A DNA stretch of 64,000 bases from NCBI GenBank assembly GCA_013416435.1, contig JACCEN010000002.1, positions 124,001 to 188,000 of the forward strand, read 5' to 3'. The position numbers were made by a program, and so were the translations under genes. Positions within the stretch are counted from its first letter, which is position 1; each line of letters begins with the position of its first letter. The DNA is from Alcaligenaceae bacterium (GTDB taxonomy: Bacteria; Pseudomonadota; Gammaproteobacteria; Burkholderiales; Burkholderiaceae_B). The notes beneath the pieces were generated by a model. That model was not told where the DNA came from and ran no database searches. It saw only the letters and a list, made by a program, of their open reading frames with translations. This document shows, in pieces, positions 18,460 through 27,765 of the stretch.

Positions 18460-18479
18460 GATGTATCCTTGAAATGAAA

Positions 18480-18510
18480 CATCCCGCCGGCCTGCCGGCC
18501 GGGCGGGATG
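18480..18510 (-). terminator. Hairpin between fba and purC
   Basis: CATCCCGCC at 18480-18488 pairs perfectly with GGCGGGATG at 18502-18510, and an inner GGCC/GGCC pair extends the stem around TGCC with one bulged base. It lies 24 bp after the fba stop and about 10 bp before the purC ribosome binding site on the transcribed strand. No T-run follows, so it may be a processing or attenuation element rather than a full terminator. Confidence 0.5.
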
Positions 18511-18534
18511 GACTTAATGCCAGAACGAAAACAT

Positions 18535-19599
18535 TTATTGAACGACTTGTGCCAGTTCGCCGGCCGCGTAGCGACGCGCCATTTCGGTCAGTGCGATCGG
18601 CTTGATCTTGCTGGCGTTGCCTGCCGTGCCGAATTGCTCGTAACGCTGCTTGCAGATGGCCTTGGCCGCCTCGCGGGCAGGCTTCAGGTATTCGCGCGGA
18701 TCGAATTTGGACGGGTTCTCGGCCATAAAGCGGCGGATGGCGCCGGTCATGGCCAGGCGGATGTCAGTATCGATGTTGACCTTGCGGACGCCATACTTGA
18801 TGGCTTCCTGGATCTCTTCGACCGGCACGCCGTAGGTTTCCTTCATGTCGCCGCCGAACTGGCGGATCTCGGCCAGCAGGTCTTGGGGCACGCTGGAGCT
18901 GCCATGCATGACCAAGTGGGTGTTGGGCAGGCGGCGATGGATTTCCTTGATGCGGGAAATGGAAAGGATGTCGCCCGTGGGCTTGCGCGTGAACTTGTAG
19001 GCGCCATGGCTGGTGCCGATGGCGATGGCGAGCGCGTCGAGCTGGGTCTTGGAGACGAAATCGGCAGCCTGCTCGGGATCGGTGAGCAGTTGGTCCATGG
19101 TCATGGTGCCTTCCGCGCCGTGGCCGTCTTCCTTGTCGCCCTTCATGGTTTCCAGGGACCCCAGACAGCCCAGCTCGCCTTCCACCGTTACGCCCAGCTT
19201 GTGGGCCATTTCGACCACGCGGCGGGTGACGTCGAGGTTGTATTCGTATTCGGCGATGGTCTTGCCGTCTTCCTTCAGCGAGCCGTCCATCATCACGCTG
19301 GAAAAGCCCAGATCGATGGCGCCCTGGCAGATTGCGGGCGACTGCCCGTGGTCTTGGTGCATGACCACGGGAATATGGGGATAGGACTCGACCGCAGCCT
19401 GGATCAGGTACTTGAGGAAGCCTTCGCCCGCATATTTGCGCGCGCCGGCCGATGCCTGCATGATGACAGGGCTGTCGGTTTCGGCAGCGGCTTCCATGAT
19501 GGCCTGGACTTGCTCGAGGTTATTGACGTTGAACGCGGGGATACCGTAGCCATTCTCGGCTGCATGATCAAGCAGCTGGCGCATGGAAACAAGGGCCAT
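18535..19599 (-). CDS. fba: Class II fructose-bisphosphate aldolase
   Basis: The 354-residue zinc aldolase cleaves or forms fructose 1,6-bisphosphate. The start [19 protein letters not shown] and IPAFNVNN, the zinc ligands in [13 protein letters not shown], the later [10 protein letters not shown] and NIDTDIRLA are of the class II subtype found in betaproteobacteria with tkt-gap-pgk operons. It follows mog and an aldehyde dehydrogenase rather than pyk. A palindromic repeat (19684-19713) lies between it and mog. Confidence 0.97.
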   Translation of the reverse strand: MALVSMRQLLDHAAENGYGIPAFNVNNLEQVQAIMEAAAETDSPVIMQASAGARKYAGEGFLKYLIQAAVESYPHIPVVMHQDHGQSPAICQGAIDLGFSSVMMDGSLKEDGKTIAEYEYNLDVTRRVVEMAHKLGVTVEGELGCLGSLETMKGDKEDGHGAEGTMTMDQLLTDPEQAADFVSKTQLDALAIAIGTSHGAYKFTRKPTGDILSISRIKEIHRRLPNTHLVMHGSSSVPQDLLAEIRQFGGDMKETYGVPVEEIQEAIKYGVRKVNIDTDIRLAMTGAIRRFMAENPSKFDPREYLKPAREAAKAICKQRYEQFGTAGNASKIKPIALTEMARRYAAGELAQVVQ

Positions 19600-19683
19600 G
19601 ACAAGACTCCTGAAATCGATTGTTGATTGAATCCGACCATTTTACCCGAATGCAGGGAGGGGCCGGCCCCGGCATTGTGGCAA

Positions 19684-19713
19684 GGGGTCAGACCCCGGAC
19701 GGGGTCTGACCCC
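19684..19713. repeat. Nested palindromic repeat, copy 1 (spacer GGAC)
   Basis: GGGGTCAGACCCC and GGGGTCTGACCCC flank a 4-base spacer. Each half is a perfect 6+1+6 palindrome and the halves are reverse complements of each other. It ends 7 bp from the mog stop codon, between mog and fba. Confidence 0.95.
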
Positions 19714-19720
19714 AACCGCA

Positions 19721-20338
19721 TCAGCTGCGTATGGCGGACTTGGGCCGGAACGCCTTGCAGGCTTCGGCATGGGTTTCCACATACGGCCCGCCGATCAGGT
19801 CTATGCAATACGGCACGGCGGCAAAGATGCCGGGCACCAGTACCGCCCCGTCTTCGCCGCGCAGCCCTTCCAGCGTTTCCTTGATCGCCTTGGGCTGGCC
19901 TGGGAGATTGATGATCAGGGCCGCATGGCCATCGGCTTCACGGATGACCGCCACTTGCCGGGAGAGGATCGCGGTGGGCACGAACCTGAGGCTGATTTGC
20001 CGCATCTGTTCGCCGAAGCCGGGCATTTCCTTGGTGGCCACCGCCAGCGTCGCCTCCGGCGTGACGTCGCGCCGCGCCGGGCCGGTGCCGCCGGTCGTGA
20101 GGACGAGGTCGCAGCCCAGTTCATCGACCAGCTCGATGAGCGTGGCGGAAATCCCGGCGGATTCGTCGGGAATCACACGGGAAGCATACTGCGGCGCACG
20201 AGTCAGCGCCCCATCCAGCCAGCCCTGCAAGGCGGGTATGCCCTGATCCTGATAAGCACCGCTGTAGGCGCGGTCCGACACCGATACCAAGCCGACCAGC
20301 AACTGGTCGGGATGCTGGCGTACCATGCGTTTTTGCAT
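19721..20338 (-). CDS. mog: Molybdopterin adenylyltransferase
   Basis: The 205-residue Mog protein adenylylates molybdopterin before molybdate insertion. LVGLVSVSDRAYSG, LTTGGTGPARRDVTPEAT, EMPGFGEQMRQISL and NLPGQPKAIKETLEG are characteristic of Mog rather than MoaB. The start is taken as the ATG at 20338; the ATG at 20326 has a better-spaced AAGGA and is an equal alternative (201 residues). It begins 13 bp after the aldehyde dehydrogenase. The product supplies cofactor to Mo enzymes such as the hydroxylase at 2610-6936 and the sulfite dehydrogenase at 46411. Its position inside the glycolytic gene string is unusual. Confidence 0.94.
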   Translation of the reverse strand: MQKRMVRQHPDQLLVGLVSVSDRAYSGAYQDQGIPALQGWLDGALTRAPQYASRVIPDESAGISATLIELVDELGCDLVLTTGGTGPARRDVTPEATLAVATKEMPGFGEQMRQISLRFVPTAILSRQVAVIREADGHAALIINLPGQPKAIKETLEGLRGEDGAVLVPGIFAAVPYCIDLIGGPYVETHAEACKAFRPKSAIRS

Positions 20339-20351
20339 CCTTAAACCCCGA

Positions 20352-21782
20352 CTAGTGCTTGATTGCCACCGTCTTGACGGTGGTAAATCCATATAGGGCT
20401 TCGAAGCCTTTCTCGCGGCCATAGCCAGACTGCCCGGATCCGCCGAATGGCAGCTCCACGCCTCCCGCCGCGCCATAGTTGTTGATGAACACCTGGCCCG
20501 AGCGGACTTTACGGGCCATTCTCAACTGCCGGGCGCCGTCCTGCGTCCACACACCCGCCGCAAGACCATAGGGAGTCCCATTGGCGATGCGCACCGCTTC
20601 TTCCTCGGTGTCGAAGGGAATGGCGCAGAGCACGGGTCCGAAAATCTCTTCCTGGGCAAGATGATGGTCGGGCGGAACGTCGCTGAGCAGAACCGGCACC
20701 TGGTAGAACCCGCCCTTGGGCGCATTGGGATCCAGCATGCCTTCGGCCGCCACTGTCACGCCGGAGCCGGCGCCCGAAAGAAGCTTGCGCACACGCTCGT
20801 GCTGCTTGGCATTGATCAGGGGACCGCAATCGGGATCATCGGCTGCCGCGCCGGTGCGCGTTGCGCGGAAGAGCTCGGACAGACGTCCGACCACGTCGGC
20901 ATAGATGGCACGCTGGATCAGCAGACGGCTGCCCGCGGAGCAAGTCTGCCCCGCATTCTGGATGATGGCGTTCAGCAACACCGGCAAAGCGGCGTCGATG
21001 TCCGCGTCGGAAAAGACGATTTGCGGAGACTTTCCGCCGAGTTCAAGCGTGACCGGAGCGAAATGCGCGGCGGCGGCATGGGCCACCTGGCGACCCGTCT
21101 GTGGTGACCCCGTAAACGATACGTGGTCGATGCCGGCATGCTCGGCCAGGGCGGCGCCCGCCTCGATGCCCAGCCCGGTGCAGATATTGAGCGCGCCCGA
21201 GGGCAATCCCGCGGCCATCGCGATTTCGGCAACCTTCAGCAAGGAAAGGCAGGCGTCTTCCGCAGGCTTGACGACACACGCGTTGCCTGCGGCCAGTGCC
21301 GCACCCACGCTGCGCCCGAATATCTGCAGCGGATAATTCCAGGGCACGATATGCCCCGTCACACCATGCGGCTCGCGCACCGTGAAAACGGTATAGCCGT
21401 CGGGATAGGGAATCGTCTGCCCATGCAGCTTGTCGACCGCGCCGGCATAGAACTCGAAATAGCGCGCCACGGCCGCCGCATCCGCGCGTGCCTGCTTCAT
21501 GGGCTTGCCCGTGTCTTTCGACTCGATGGCGGCAAGTTCATCGCGCTGCGCCAGCAACGCCTGGCTGATGCGCCAAAGCAGGCGGCTGCGATCGGCCGGC
21601 GCCATGCGCCCCCACTCGCCCTCATAGGCGCTGCGCGCTGCGCGGACGGCGACATCGATGTCAGCCGAGCCGGAACGGGCGATTTCGGCGAACATCTCGC
21701 CGTTCGACGGATCGTATACCGGCAGCGTCTGACCCGCCAGCGCGGACATCCACTGGTTGGCGATGAAATTCTTGTGAATCAT
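20352..21782 (-). CDS. Aldehyde dehydrogenase family protein
   Basis: The 476-residue enzyme is a complete ALDH: HIVPWNYPLQIFGRSVG cofactor loop, SFTGSPQTGRQ, VTLELGGKSPQ glutamate and NAGQTCSAGSR catalytic cysteine. It is nearest in style to betaine-, 4-aminobutyraldehyde- or gamma-glutamyl aldehyde dehydrogenases, but the substrate cannot be decided. It sits between pgk and mog, with three palindromic repeats filling the 147 bp to pgk. The pyk gene normally found here in related bacteria is missing, so this gene may be a replacement or an insertion. Confidence 0.92.
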   Translation of the reverse strand: MIHKNFIANQWMSALAGQTLPVYDPSNGEMFAEIARSGSADIDVAVRAARSAYEGEWGRMAPADRSRLLWRISQALLAQRDELAAIESKDTGKPMKQARADAAAVARYFEFYAGAVDKLHGQTIPYPDGYTVFTVREPHGVTGHIVPWNYPLQIFGRSVGAALAAGNACVVKPAEDACLSLLKVAEIAMAAGLPSGALNICTGLGIEAGAALAEHAGIDHVSFTGSPQTGRQVAHAAAAHFAPVTLELGGKSPQIVFSDADIDAALPVLLNAIIQNAGQTCSAGSRLLIQRAIYADVVGRLSELFRATRTGAAADDPDCGPLINAKQHERVRKLLSGAGSGVTVAAEGMLDPNAPKGGFYQVPVLLSDVPPDHHLAQEEIFGPVLCAIPFDTEEEAVRIANGTPYGLAAGVWTQDGARQLRMARKVRSGQVFINNYGAAGGVELPFGGSGQSGYGREKGFEALYGFTTVKTVAIKH

Positions 21783-21796
21783 GGTTTTCGTCTCCT

Positions 21797-21826
21797 GGGG
21801 TCAGACCCCGTTTGGGGTCTGACCCC
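21797..21826. repeat. Nested palindromic repeat, copy 2 (spacer GTTT)
   Basis: First of three copies in the pgk-aldehyde dehydrogenase intergenic region. Both GGGGTC(A/T)GACCCC halves are perfect. It begins 14 bp upstream of the aldehyde dehydrogenase start codon, so it overlaps or abuts that gene's leader. Confidence 0.95.
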
Positions 21827-21851
21827 GTGTCGAATGCGGCTTCATTGTGGT

Positions 21852-21881
21852 GGGGTCAGACCCCATGCGGGGTCTGACCCC
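21852..21881. repeat. Nested palindromic repeat, copy 3 (spacer ATGC)
   Basis: Perfect copy, 25 bp after copy 2 and 15 bp before copy 4. Confidence 0.95.
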
Positions 21882-21896
21882 GGCCAGTACTGAGTG

Positions 21897-21926
21897 GGGG
21901 TCTGACCCCGTACGGGGTCAGACCCC
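21897..21926. repeat. Nested palindromic repeat, copy 4 (halves swapped, spacer GTAC)
   Basis: Here the T-centred half comes first and the A-centred half second, the reverse of all other copies on this strand. The GTAC spacer is itself self-complementary. It ends 3 bp from the pgk stop codon. Confidence 0.95.
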
Positions 21927-21929
21927 ACG

Positions 21930-23120
21930 TCAACTTCCGCGTTGCTGCAACGCCTCGACCGCAGGCAGGGTCTTGCCTTCCAGGAACTCCAGGAAAGCGC
22001 CGCCGCCCGTCGAGATATAGCCGATGCGGTCTTCGATGCCATACTTGGCAATCGCCGCCAGCGTATCGCCGCCGCCCGCGATCGAGAAGCCCTTGGAGTC
22101 GGCGATGGCCTGCGCTACGATCTTCGTCCCGTTGCCAAAGGCATCGAACTCGAAGACGCCGACCGGACCGTTCCAGACGATGGTCCCGGCCTGCTTGAGA
22201 ATGTCGGCCAGTTGCTGCGCGGTTTCCGGGCCGATATCGAGAATCATATCGTTGTCGGCGACGTCGGCGGCCTTCTTGACCGTGGCTTGCGCGTCGGCGC
22301 TGAAAGTTTCCGCGCATACGACATCCACGGGAATCGGGACATCCGCACCGCGTTTTTTCATGATGTCGATGACAGCCCGTGCCTGATCGACCTGTTCGGC
22401 TTCCACCAGCGACTTGCCCACCGGCAAGCCTTCGGCGAGCATGAAAGTGTTGGCGATACCGCCGCCCACCACCAGCTTGTCCACCTTGCCCGCCAGCGCT
22501 TGCAGAATCGAGAGCTTGGTCGACACTTTGGAGCCCGCGACGATGGCCACCATGGGATGGGCCGGGTTTTCGAGGGCGCGGCCCAGGGCCTCGAGCTCGG
22601 CTTCGAGCAAGGGGCCGGCGCAAGCCACCGGCGCATGGAGCGCCATGCCGTGCGTCGTCGCTTCGGCGCGGTGTGCCGTCCCGAACGCATCATTCACGTA
22701 GACGTCGCACAGTGCGGCCATCTTGCGCGCCAGCCCGTCGTCGTTCTTCTTTTCGCCCACATTGCAGCGGCAGTTTTCAAGCAGAACAACCCGGCCCGCA
22801 TCGACCTTGACGCCGTCGACCCAATCGGTACGCAGTTCGACCGGCTGGCCGAGAAGCTCCGACAGGCGCCGCGCGACCGGCGCGAGAGAGTCTTCGGGGC
22901 GCACGGAGCCTTCCGTGGGGCGCCCCAGGTGCGAAGTGACCATGACGGCCGCACCCGCGTCCAAGGCCATGCGGATGGCCGGGACCGACGCGCGCACCCG
23001 CGTGTCCTCGGTGATTTCGCCGTCTTTCAACGGCACGTTCAAATCGCTGCGAATGAACACCCGCTTTCCGGCGAGGGCACCGGACTTCGCCAGAGACGAA
23101 AGGGTATGTATCTTGGACAT
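21930..23120 (-). CDS. pgk: Phosphoglycerate kinase
   Basis: The 396-residue enzyme transfers phosphate between 1,3-bisphosphoglycerate and [57 protein letters not shown] and [13 protein letters not shown] are classical. The ATG at 23120 has AAGGAAG nine bases upstream; a TTG two codons earlier is less likely. It follows gap by 75 bp, with a perfect hairpin in between. Confidence 0.97.
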   Translation of the reverse strand: MSKIHTLSSLAKSGALAGKRVFIRSDLNVPLKDGEITEDTRVRASVPAIRMALDAGAAVMVTSHLGRPTEGSVRPEDSLAPVARRLSELLGQPVELRTDWVDGVKVDAGRVVLLENCRCNVGEKKNDDGLARKMAALCDVYVNDAFGTAHRAEATTHGMALHAPVACAGPLLEAELEALGRALENPAHPMVAIVAGSKVSTKLSILQALAGKVDKLVVGGGIANTFMLAEGLPVGKSLVEAEQVDQARAVIDIMKKRGADVPIPVDVVCAETFSADAQATVKKAADVADNDMILDIGPETAQQLADILKQAGTIVWNGPVGVFEFDAFGNGTKIVAQAIADSKGFSIAGGGDTLAAIAKYGIEDRIGYISTGGGAFLEFLEGKTLPAVEALQQRGS

Positions 23121-23153
23121 ATTCAATGACTTCCTTTCGGTCGATCATACACG

Positions 23154-23179
23154 GCAAGGGCGGGTTGCCCCGCCCTTGC
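23154..23179 (-). terminator. Perfect 11-bp hairpin between gap and pgk
   Basis: GCAAGGGCGGG (23154-23164) and CCCGCCCTTGC (23169-23179) form a perfect stem with loop TTGC. It lies 16 bp after the gap stop on the transcribed strand. There is no T-run, so a role in mRNA processing or stabilisation of the gap message, or partial attenuation before pgk, is as likely as termination. Confidence 0.5.
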
Positions 23180-23195
23180 ATGGATGACGCCGTTC

Positions 23196-24209
23196 TTATT
23201 TGGCCGTCATCAATGCGACCGTGGTGTCGAGCATGCGATTGGAGAATCCCCATTCGTTGTCGTACCAGGAAGACACCTTGACCAGCGAGCCCGAAACCTT
23301 GGTCAGCCCGGCATCGACCGTGCTGGATGCGGGATCATGGTTGTAGTCGACCGAAACCAGCGGCTCGTCGTTGTACTGCAGGATGCCCTTGAGCGGACCG
23401 GATTCGGCAGCCGCCTTCAGGATGCCGTTGACCTCTTCGACCGATGTGTCGCGCGCCGCCACGAAGGACAGGTCGACGATGGACACGTTGATGGTCGGAA
23501 CGCGGATGGCGTAGCCGTCCAGCTTGCCGTTGAGCTCGGGCAGCACCAGGCCGACCGCCGACGCGGCGCCGGTCTTGGTGGGAATCATGCTGTGCGTCGC
23601 CGAGCGCGCGCGGCGCAGGTCTTCGTGATAGACGTCGGTGAGCACCTGATCGTTCGTGTAGGCGTGGATCGTGGTCATCAGGCCACTGACCACGCCCAGT
23701 TTTTCGTGCAGGGGCTTGACCAGCGGAGCCAGGCAGTTGGTGGTGCACGATGCGTTGGAAATGACCGTGTCGCTGGCTTTCAGGACGTCGTGATTCACGC
23801 CGTAGACGACGGTGGCGTCGACATCTTTGCCGCCTGGCGCGGAAATGATGACTTTCTTGGCACCGCCCTTGAGGTGGGCGCTCGCCTTTTCCTTGCTGGT
23901 GAAGAAGCCTGTGCATTCGAGGACCACGTCGACACCCAGCTCGCCCCAAGGCAAGGCGGAAGGATCGCGGTTGGCCAGTACGCGGATCCGGTCGCCGTTC
24001 ACGACCATGTAATCGCCATCGACCGTGACCGTGCCGGGAAACTTGCCGTGCGCGGTGTCGAAACGGGTCAGATGGGCATTGGTGTTGGGATTGCCCAGGT
24101 CGTTGATGGCCACGATCTCGATATCGTGCTTCTTGCCGTCTTCGTAGTGGGCACGCAGAATATTACGGCCGATGCGGCCATAGCCATTGATCGCCACACG
24201 TATGGTCAT
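23196..24209 (-). CDS. gap: Type I glyceraldehyde-3-phosphate dehydrogenase
   Basis: The 337-residue enzyme oxidises and phosphorylates glyceraldehyde 3-phosphate. [14 protein letters not shown] is the NAD-binding start, [13 protein letters not shown] holds the catalytic cysteine, and [15 protein letters not shown] is the C-terminal block. It starts 12 bp after tkt and is in the same leftward operon. Confidence 0.97.
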   Translation of the reverse strand: MTIRVAINGYGRIGRNILRAHYEDGKKHDIEIVAINDLGNPNTNAHLTRFDTAHGKFPGTVTVDGDYMVVNGDRIRVLANRDPSALPWGELGVDVVLECTGFFTSKEKASAHLKGGAKKVIISAPGGKDVDATVVYGVNHDVLKASDTVISNASCTTNCLAPLVKPLHEKLGVVSGLMTTIHAYTNDQVLTDVYHEDLRRARSATHSMIPTKTGAASAVGLVLPELNGKLDGYAIRVPTINVSIVDLSFVAARDTSVEEVNGILKAAAESGPLKGILQYNDEPLVSVDYNHDPASSTVDAGLTKVSGSLVKVSSWYDNEWGFSNRMLDTTVALMTAK

Positions 24210-24221
24210 TGCAAATCTCCT

Positions 24222-26267
24222 TTATAGAACTCGTTCGACGGCCGCGGCAACATGCTCGGCAGTCAAGCCAAAATACTTGAACAACGCGGCGGCCGGGGCG
24301 GATTCGCCGTAGGTGTCGAGACCGACCACGGCGCCTTCCAGGCCAACGTATTTGTACCAGCCCGCGGTTGCGCCGGCCTCCACCGCCACGCGCGGCAAGC
24401 CCTTGGTCAGCACCGAGGCCTTCCAGGCATCGTCCTGGGCATCGAAGACGTTCGTGCAGGGCATGGAGACCACGCGCACGGCAATGCCGCGCGCCGCCAA
24501 TTGCTCTTGCGCGCCAAGCGCCAGCGAGACTTCGGAACCCGTGGCGATGATGATGGCCTTGGCATCGGCCGCATCGCGCAGCACGTAGCCGCCACGGCGG
24601 ATGCCGTCGATGGCGGCCTCGTCGCGCGGTACGAAAGGCAGGTTCTGGCGCGACAGCAGCAGCGCGCTGGGCCCGCCGTCACGGACCTTCATGCCGACAC
24701 TGGCCGGGCGCTCCAGCGCCGCTATCCATGCCACTGCCGTTTCAGTCGTGTCGCAAGGCCTCCAGACATGGAGGTTGGGAATCAGGCGCAGGCTGGCGGC
24801 ATGCTCGACCGACTGGTGGGTGGGGCCGTCTTCGCCCAGCCCGATCGAATCGTGCGTGAACACGTGTACTACGCGCTGCTTCATGAGCGCGGCCATGCGT
24901 ATGGCGTTGCGCGAATAATCGGAGAATGTGAGGAAAGTGCCGCCGAAAGGCAGGTAGCCGCCATGCAGCGCCACGCCGTTCATGATGGCCGCCATGCCGA
25001 ATTCGCGTACGCCGTAATTGATGTGGCGGCCGAAGTGCAGGTGTTTTTCACCCGCGCGCACGGGTTCGACGCCCTTCCAGTCGGTCAGGTTGGAGCCGGT
25101 AAGGTCTGCGGAACCGCCCAGCATTTCGGGCAGCGTGTCGACCAGCGCGGCGATCGCCAGTTGCGACGCCTTGCGCGTGGCGACGGTTTCCGCCTTCTGG
25201 TTGCTGGCGTCGATGAGCGCCTGCGCGCTGGCCGGGAAGCCGGCCGGCAGTTCGCCCGCGAGGCGGCGGACCAGTTCAGCCGCCTCGGCGGGGAATTCAC
25301 TGGCATAGGCGTCGAAGCGGCCCTGCCACTCGGCCTGCGCCTTGCCGCCCTGGTCGCGCGCGTCCCAGGCCGCATAGACGTCGGCCGGAATGACGAAGGC
25401 CTCGTGCGGCCAATTCATGGCGGCGCGCGTCGCGGCGATTTCCGTGGCGCCCAACGCCGCCCCGTGCACTTTTTCGGTGCCGGCCATGGTGGGCGCGCCT
25501 TTGCCGATGACGGTGCGGCAGGCAATGAGTGTAGGCCCCTTGCCCTGCGCGGCGTATGCCTTGGCCTGCACGATGGCCGCGTCGACGGCCTCGACATCGT
25601 GTCCATCGACATCCGGTATCACGTTCCAGCCGTAGCTGCGGAAGCGCTCGGGGGTATTGTCGCCGAACCAGTTTTCGACACGCCCGTCGATGGAAATGCC
25701 GTTATCGTCGTAGAACGCGATGAGTTTGGACAGCTTGAGCGTACCGGCCAGCGAGCACACTTCATGCGAGATGCCTTCCATGAGGCAGCCGTCGCCCAGG
25801 AAGACGTAGGTGTAATGATCGACAATGCTGTGCCCGGGCCGATTGAATTCCTGGGCGAGCAAGGCCTCGGCCAATGCCATGCCGACCGCATTGGCAATGC
25901 CCTGGCCCAGCGGGCCCGTGGTGGTTTCCACACCCGCCGTAATGCCGACTTCGGGATGGCCCGGCGTACGGGAATGCAACTGCCGGAAATTACGCAATTC
26001 GTCGATGGGCAGGTCGTAGCCCGACAGGTGCAGCAAAGCGTAGATCAGCATGGAGCCGTGGCCGTTCGAGAGCACGAAGCGGTCGCGGTCGGCCCACGAG
26101 GGATCGGCGGGGTTGTGCCGAAGATGGCGCGTCCATAAGGCCTGGGAAATTTCCGCCATCCCCATCGGTGCGCCGGGATGTCCCGAATTGGCTTGTTGAA
26201 CCGCGTCCATGGCCAGTGCGCGTATGGCATTGGCTACGGACGAATCTTGGGCAGGCGTAAGACTCAT
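24222..26267 (-). CDS. tkt: Transketolase
   Basis: The 681-residue thiamine diphosphate enzyme of the pentose phosphate pathway. [14 protein letters not shown], the ThDP/metal motif [12 protein letters not shown], and [16 protein letters not shown] are diagnostic. It is the first gene of the tkt-gap-pgk string and is divergent from rsmE with about 140 bp between start codons. Confidence 0.97.
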   Translation of the reverse strand: MSLTPAQDSSVANAIRALAMDAVQQANSGHPGAPMGMAEISQALWTRHLRHNPADPSWADRDRFVLSNGHGSMLIYALLHLSGYDLPIDELRNFRQLHSRTPGHPEVGITAGVETTTGPLGQGIANAVGMALAEALLAQEFNRPGHSIVDHYTYVFLGDGCLMEGISHEVCSLAGTLKLSKLIAFYDDNGISIDGRVENWFGDNTPERFRSYGWNVIPDVDGHDVEAVDAAIVQAKAYAAQGKGPTLIACRTVIGKGAPTMAGTEKVHGAALGATEIAATRAAMNWPHEAFVIPADVYAAWDARDQGGKAQAEWQGRFDAYASEFPAEAAELVRRLAGELPAGFPASAQALIDASNQKAETVATRKASQLAIAALVDTLPEMLGGSADLTGSNLTDWKGVEPVRAGEKHLHFGRHINYGVREFGMAAIMNGVALHGGYLPFGGTFLTFSDYSRNAIRMAALMKQRVVHVFTHDSIGLGEDGPTHQSVEHAASLRLIPNLHVWRPCDTTETAVAWIAALERPASVGMKVRDGGPSALLLSRQNLPFVPRDEAAIDGIRRGGYVLRDAADAKAIIIATGSEVSLALGAQEQLAARGIAVRVVSMPCTNVFDAQDDAWKASVLTKGLPRVAVEAGATAGWYKYVGLEGAVVGLDTYGESAPAAALFKYFGLTAEHVAAAVERVL

Positions 26268-26406
26268 TGTCGACTCGCGGGGGCGCGGCGGCTGAAATGG
26301 CCGACCCCATCAGTAGGTTTACAAAGCCTCCGATTTTACCACCGTGCGGCACCTCGCTTCAGAGGCATCCAGTATCATAGTCCGATCGCAAGCCATACCG
26401 CCGCCC

Positions 26407-27138
26407 ATGTCCGCCCCACGTTTTTATTGTTCCGCGCCGCTGGCGCCCGATGCCACGATAGAACTTCCCGCCCCCCTGGCGCACCACGCGCTGCGGGTAC
26501 TGCGCCTCAAGCCGGAAACGGCCATCGTCCTGTTCGACGGCCTGGGCGGCCAATACCCATCAACGCTGCTCATCGACGGCAAACGGGCCTATGCCCGTAC
26601 GGGCGCTCTGCAACCGATAGACGTCGAGCTGCCCGGCCATATCACCCTGGCCCAGGGGATACCTTCCGGTGACAAAATGGACTGGGTGATCGAAAAGGCG
26701 GTCGAACTGGGCGCCGCCCGCCTGATTCCCATCGAGGCGCAGCGCAGCGTGCCGCAATTGGGCGGCGACAGGCTGCGCAAGCGGATGGAGCATTGGCGCC
26801 GCGTCGCTCAATCTGCCAGCGAGCAGTGTGGACGAAACCGCCTGATGGAAATTTCCGAACCGATCAGCCTCGCCGCCTGCCTGAAGAGTCAGGACACGGA
26901 CGCGCAAACGCTGTTCTGCCACCCGGAAGCGGCCCAGAGCCTGCCGGACGCGCTGGACCGCAGCACGGACCGCATCCGCCTGCTGGTCGGCCCCGAGGGA
27001 GGATGGTCGCCCCAGGAACAAGACCTGGTGGAACAGGCGGGCCTGACGCCCATGCGCTTCGGCAATCGCGTGCTGCGCACCGAAACTGCCGGCATCGCAT
27101 TGATCTCGGCCGTCAGCGCGCTTCGAGGCTGGGAATGA
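26407..27138 (+). CDS. rsmE: 16S rRNA (uracil-1498-N3)-methyltransferase
   Basis: The 243-residue SPOUT-class methyltransferase has an N-terminal PUA-like part (HHALRVLRLKPETAIVLFDG) and the knotted C-terminal domain with LLVGPEGGWSPQEQDL and FGNRVLRTETAGIALISA for S-adenosylmethionine binding. The ATG at 26407 gives the family start; the frame is open further upstream but lacks conservation there. Three palindromic repeats lie between its stop and the convergent barstar gene. Confidence 0.96.
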   Translation: MSAPRFYCSAPLAPDATIELPAPLAHHALRVLRLKPETAIVLFDGLGGQYPSTLLIDGKRAYARTGALQPIDVELPGHITLAQGIPSGDKMDWVIEKAVELGAARLIPIEAQRSVPQLGGDRLRKRMEHWRRVAQSASEQCGRNRLMEISEPISLAACLKSQDTDAQTLFCHPEAAQSLPDALDRSTDRIRLLVGPEGGWSPQEQDLVEQAGLTPMRFGNRVLRTETAGIALISAVSALRGWE

Positions 27139-27149
27139 GGCTGGCCTGT

Positions 27150-27179
27150 GGGGTCAGACCCCATGCGGGGTCTGACCCC
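27150..27179. repeat. Nested palindromic repeat, copy 5 (spacer ATGC)
   Basis: Perfect copy beginning 11 bp after the rsmE stop. First of three copies in the convergent rsmE/barstar region. Confidence 0.95.
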
Positions 27180-27204
27180 GGGCGGCGGCGTCGGAATGAG
27201 GAAA

Positions 27205-27234
27205 GGGGTCAGACCCCGTACGGGGTCTGACCCC
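27205..27234. repeat. Nested palindromic repeat, copy 6 (spacer GTAC)
   Basis: Perfect copy, 25 bp after copy 5, the same separation as between copies 2 and 3. Confidence 0.95.
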
Positions 27235-27263
27235 CACGCGGCACGGCTGCTGAAGAAGGTCAA

Positions 27264-27294
27264 GGGGTCAGACCCCGCATGGGGGTCTGACCCC
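27264..27294. repeat. Nested palindromic repeat, copy 7 (spacer GCATG)
   Basis: 31-bp copy with one extra G in the spacer. It ends 6 bp from the barstar stop codon. Confidence 0.94.
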
Positions 27295-27300
27295 CCAAGT

Positions 27301-27765
27301 TCAGGAATCTCCGCCTGAATACGGCGTCGGTTCTACACCCGGCTCGGGATCGGGATGCTTGCCCGCATGCACGACCCCGTAGGCGAAATGCCGGTCGTTG
27401 TTGGCGGCGAAGTCGACGACGTCCTTGCATACCGCCAGGATGGCGACGGAATCCTCGGCCAGCGCGGGGTCCCCGGAATGCAGATTATGGAACCACAGGA
27501 ACAGGCCCTGCTTGTGATCGAGCACGGTGTCGCACAGGCAATCGTACAAGGCGTCGAGATTGCCGCCGAAAAATTCGGGAAAGTCCACGGCCTTCACTAC
27601 CGCGCGCAAGACCGCCGAGCGGCTGCGCGCGCGGTCGCAATCGACCACCAACGCCGTCATGCCGGCTGCTTTGGCGGCGGAGATGGCCTCAGACTGAGAG
27701 ACGGCAGAAACATCGATCAAACCGCCTTTTTGCAATGTAGTCTGCAACGACTGCGCTTGGCTCAT
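27301..27765 (-). CDS. Barstar-family protein (ribonuclease inhibitor-like)
   Basis: The 154-residue protein has a barstar fold signature in its middle: VVDCDRARSRSAVLRAVVKA followed by FPEFFGGNLDALYDCLCD, then LFLWFHNL. Barstar proteins bind and block barnase-type secreted ribonucleases. No barnase/guanyl-specific RNase gene is visible in this window, so the partner is elsewhere or lost. The N-terminal ~30 and C-terminal ~20 residues lie outside the domain. It is the last gene of a maeB-patatin-barstar string and overlaps the patatin stop as ATGA. Confidence 0.87.
   Translation of the reverse strand: MSQAQSLQTTLQKGGLIDVSAVSQSEAISAAKAAGMTALVVDCDRARSRSAVLRAVVKAVDFPEFFGGNLDALYDCLCDTVLDHKQGLFLWFHNLHSGDPALAEDSVAILAVCKDVVDFAANNDRHFAYGVVHAGKHPDPEPGVEPTPYSGGDS

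Noticed and set aside
18480-18510. fba-purC hairpin as a purine riboswitch
   Set aside because: The element is a simple GC-rich stem of about 31 bp, with no multi-helix junction or conserved purine-riboswitch loops.
21797-21926. Three closely spaced repeats as a possible CRISPR array
   Set aside because: Spacings are 25 and 15 bp, one copy is reversed, copies are scattered singly elsewhere, and no cas genes are present; they are dispersed palindromes.
24252-26138. 628-codon open frame on the plus strand opposite tkt
   Set aside because: Shadow of transketolase for the same reasons.
27150-27294. Repeats as ordinary Rho-independent terminators of rsmE and barstar
   Set aside because: The stems are GC-rich and symmetrical, but no T-tract follows in either direction, and similar copies occur between co-directional genes. 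A termination role is possible but not shown.
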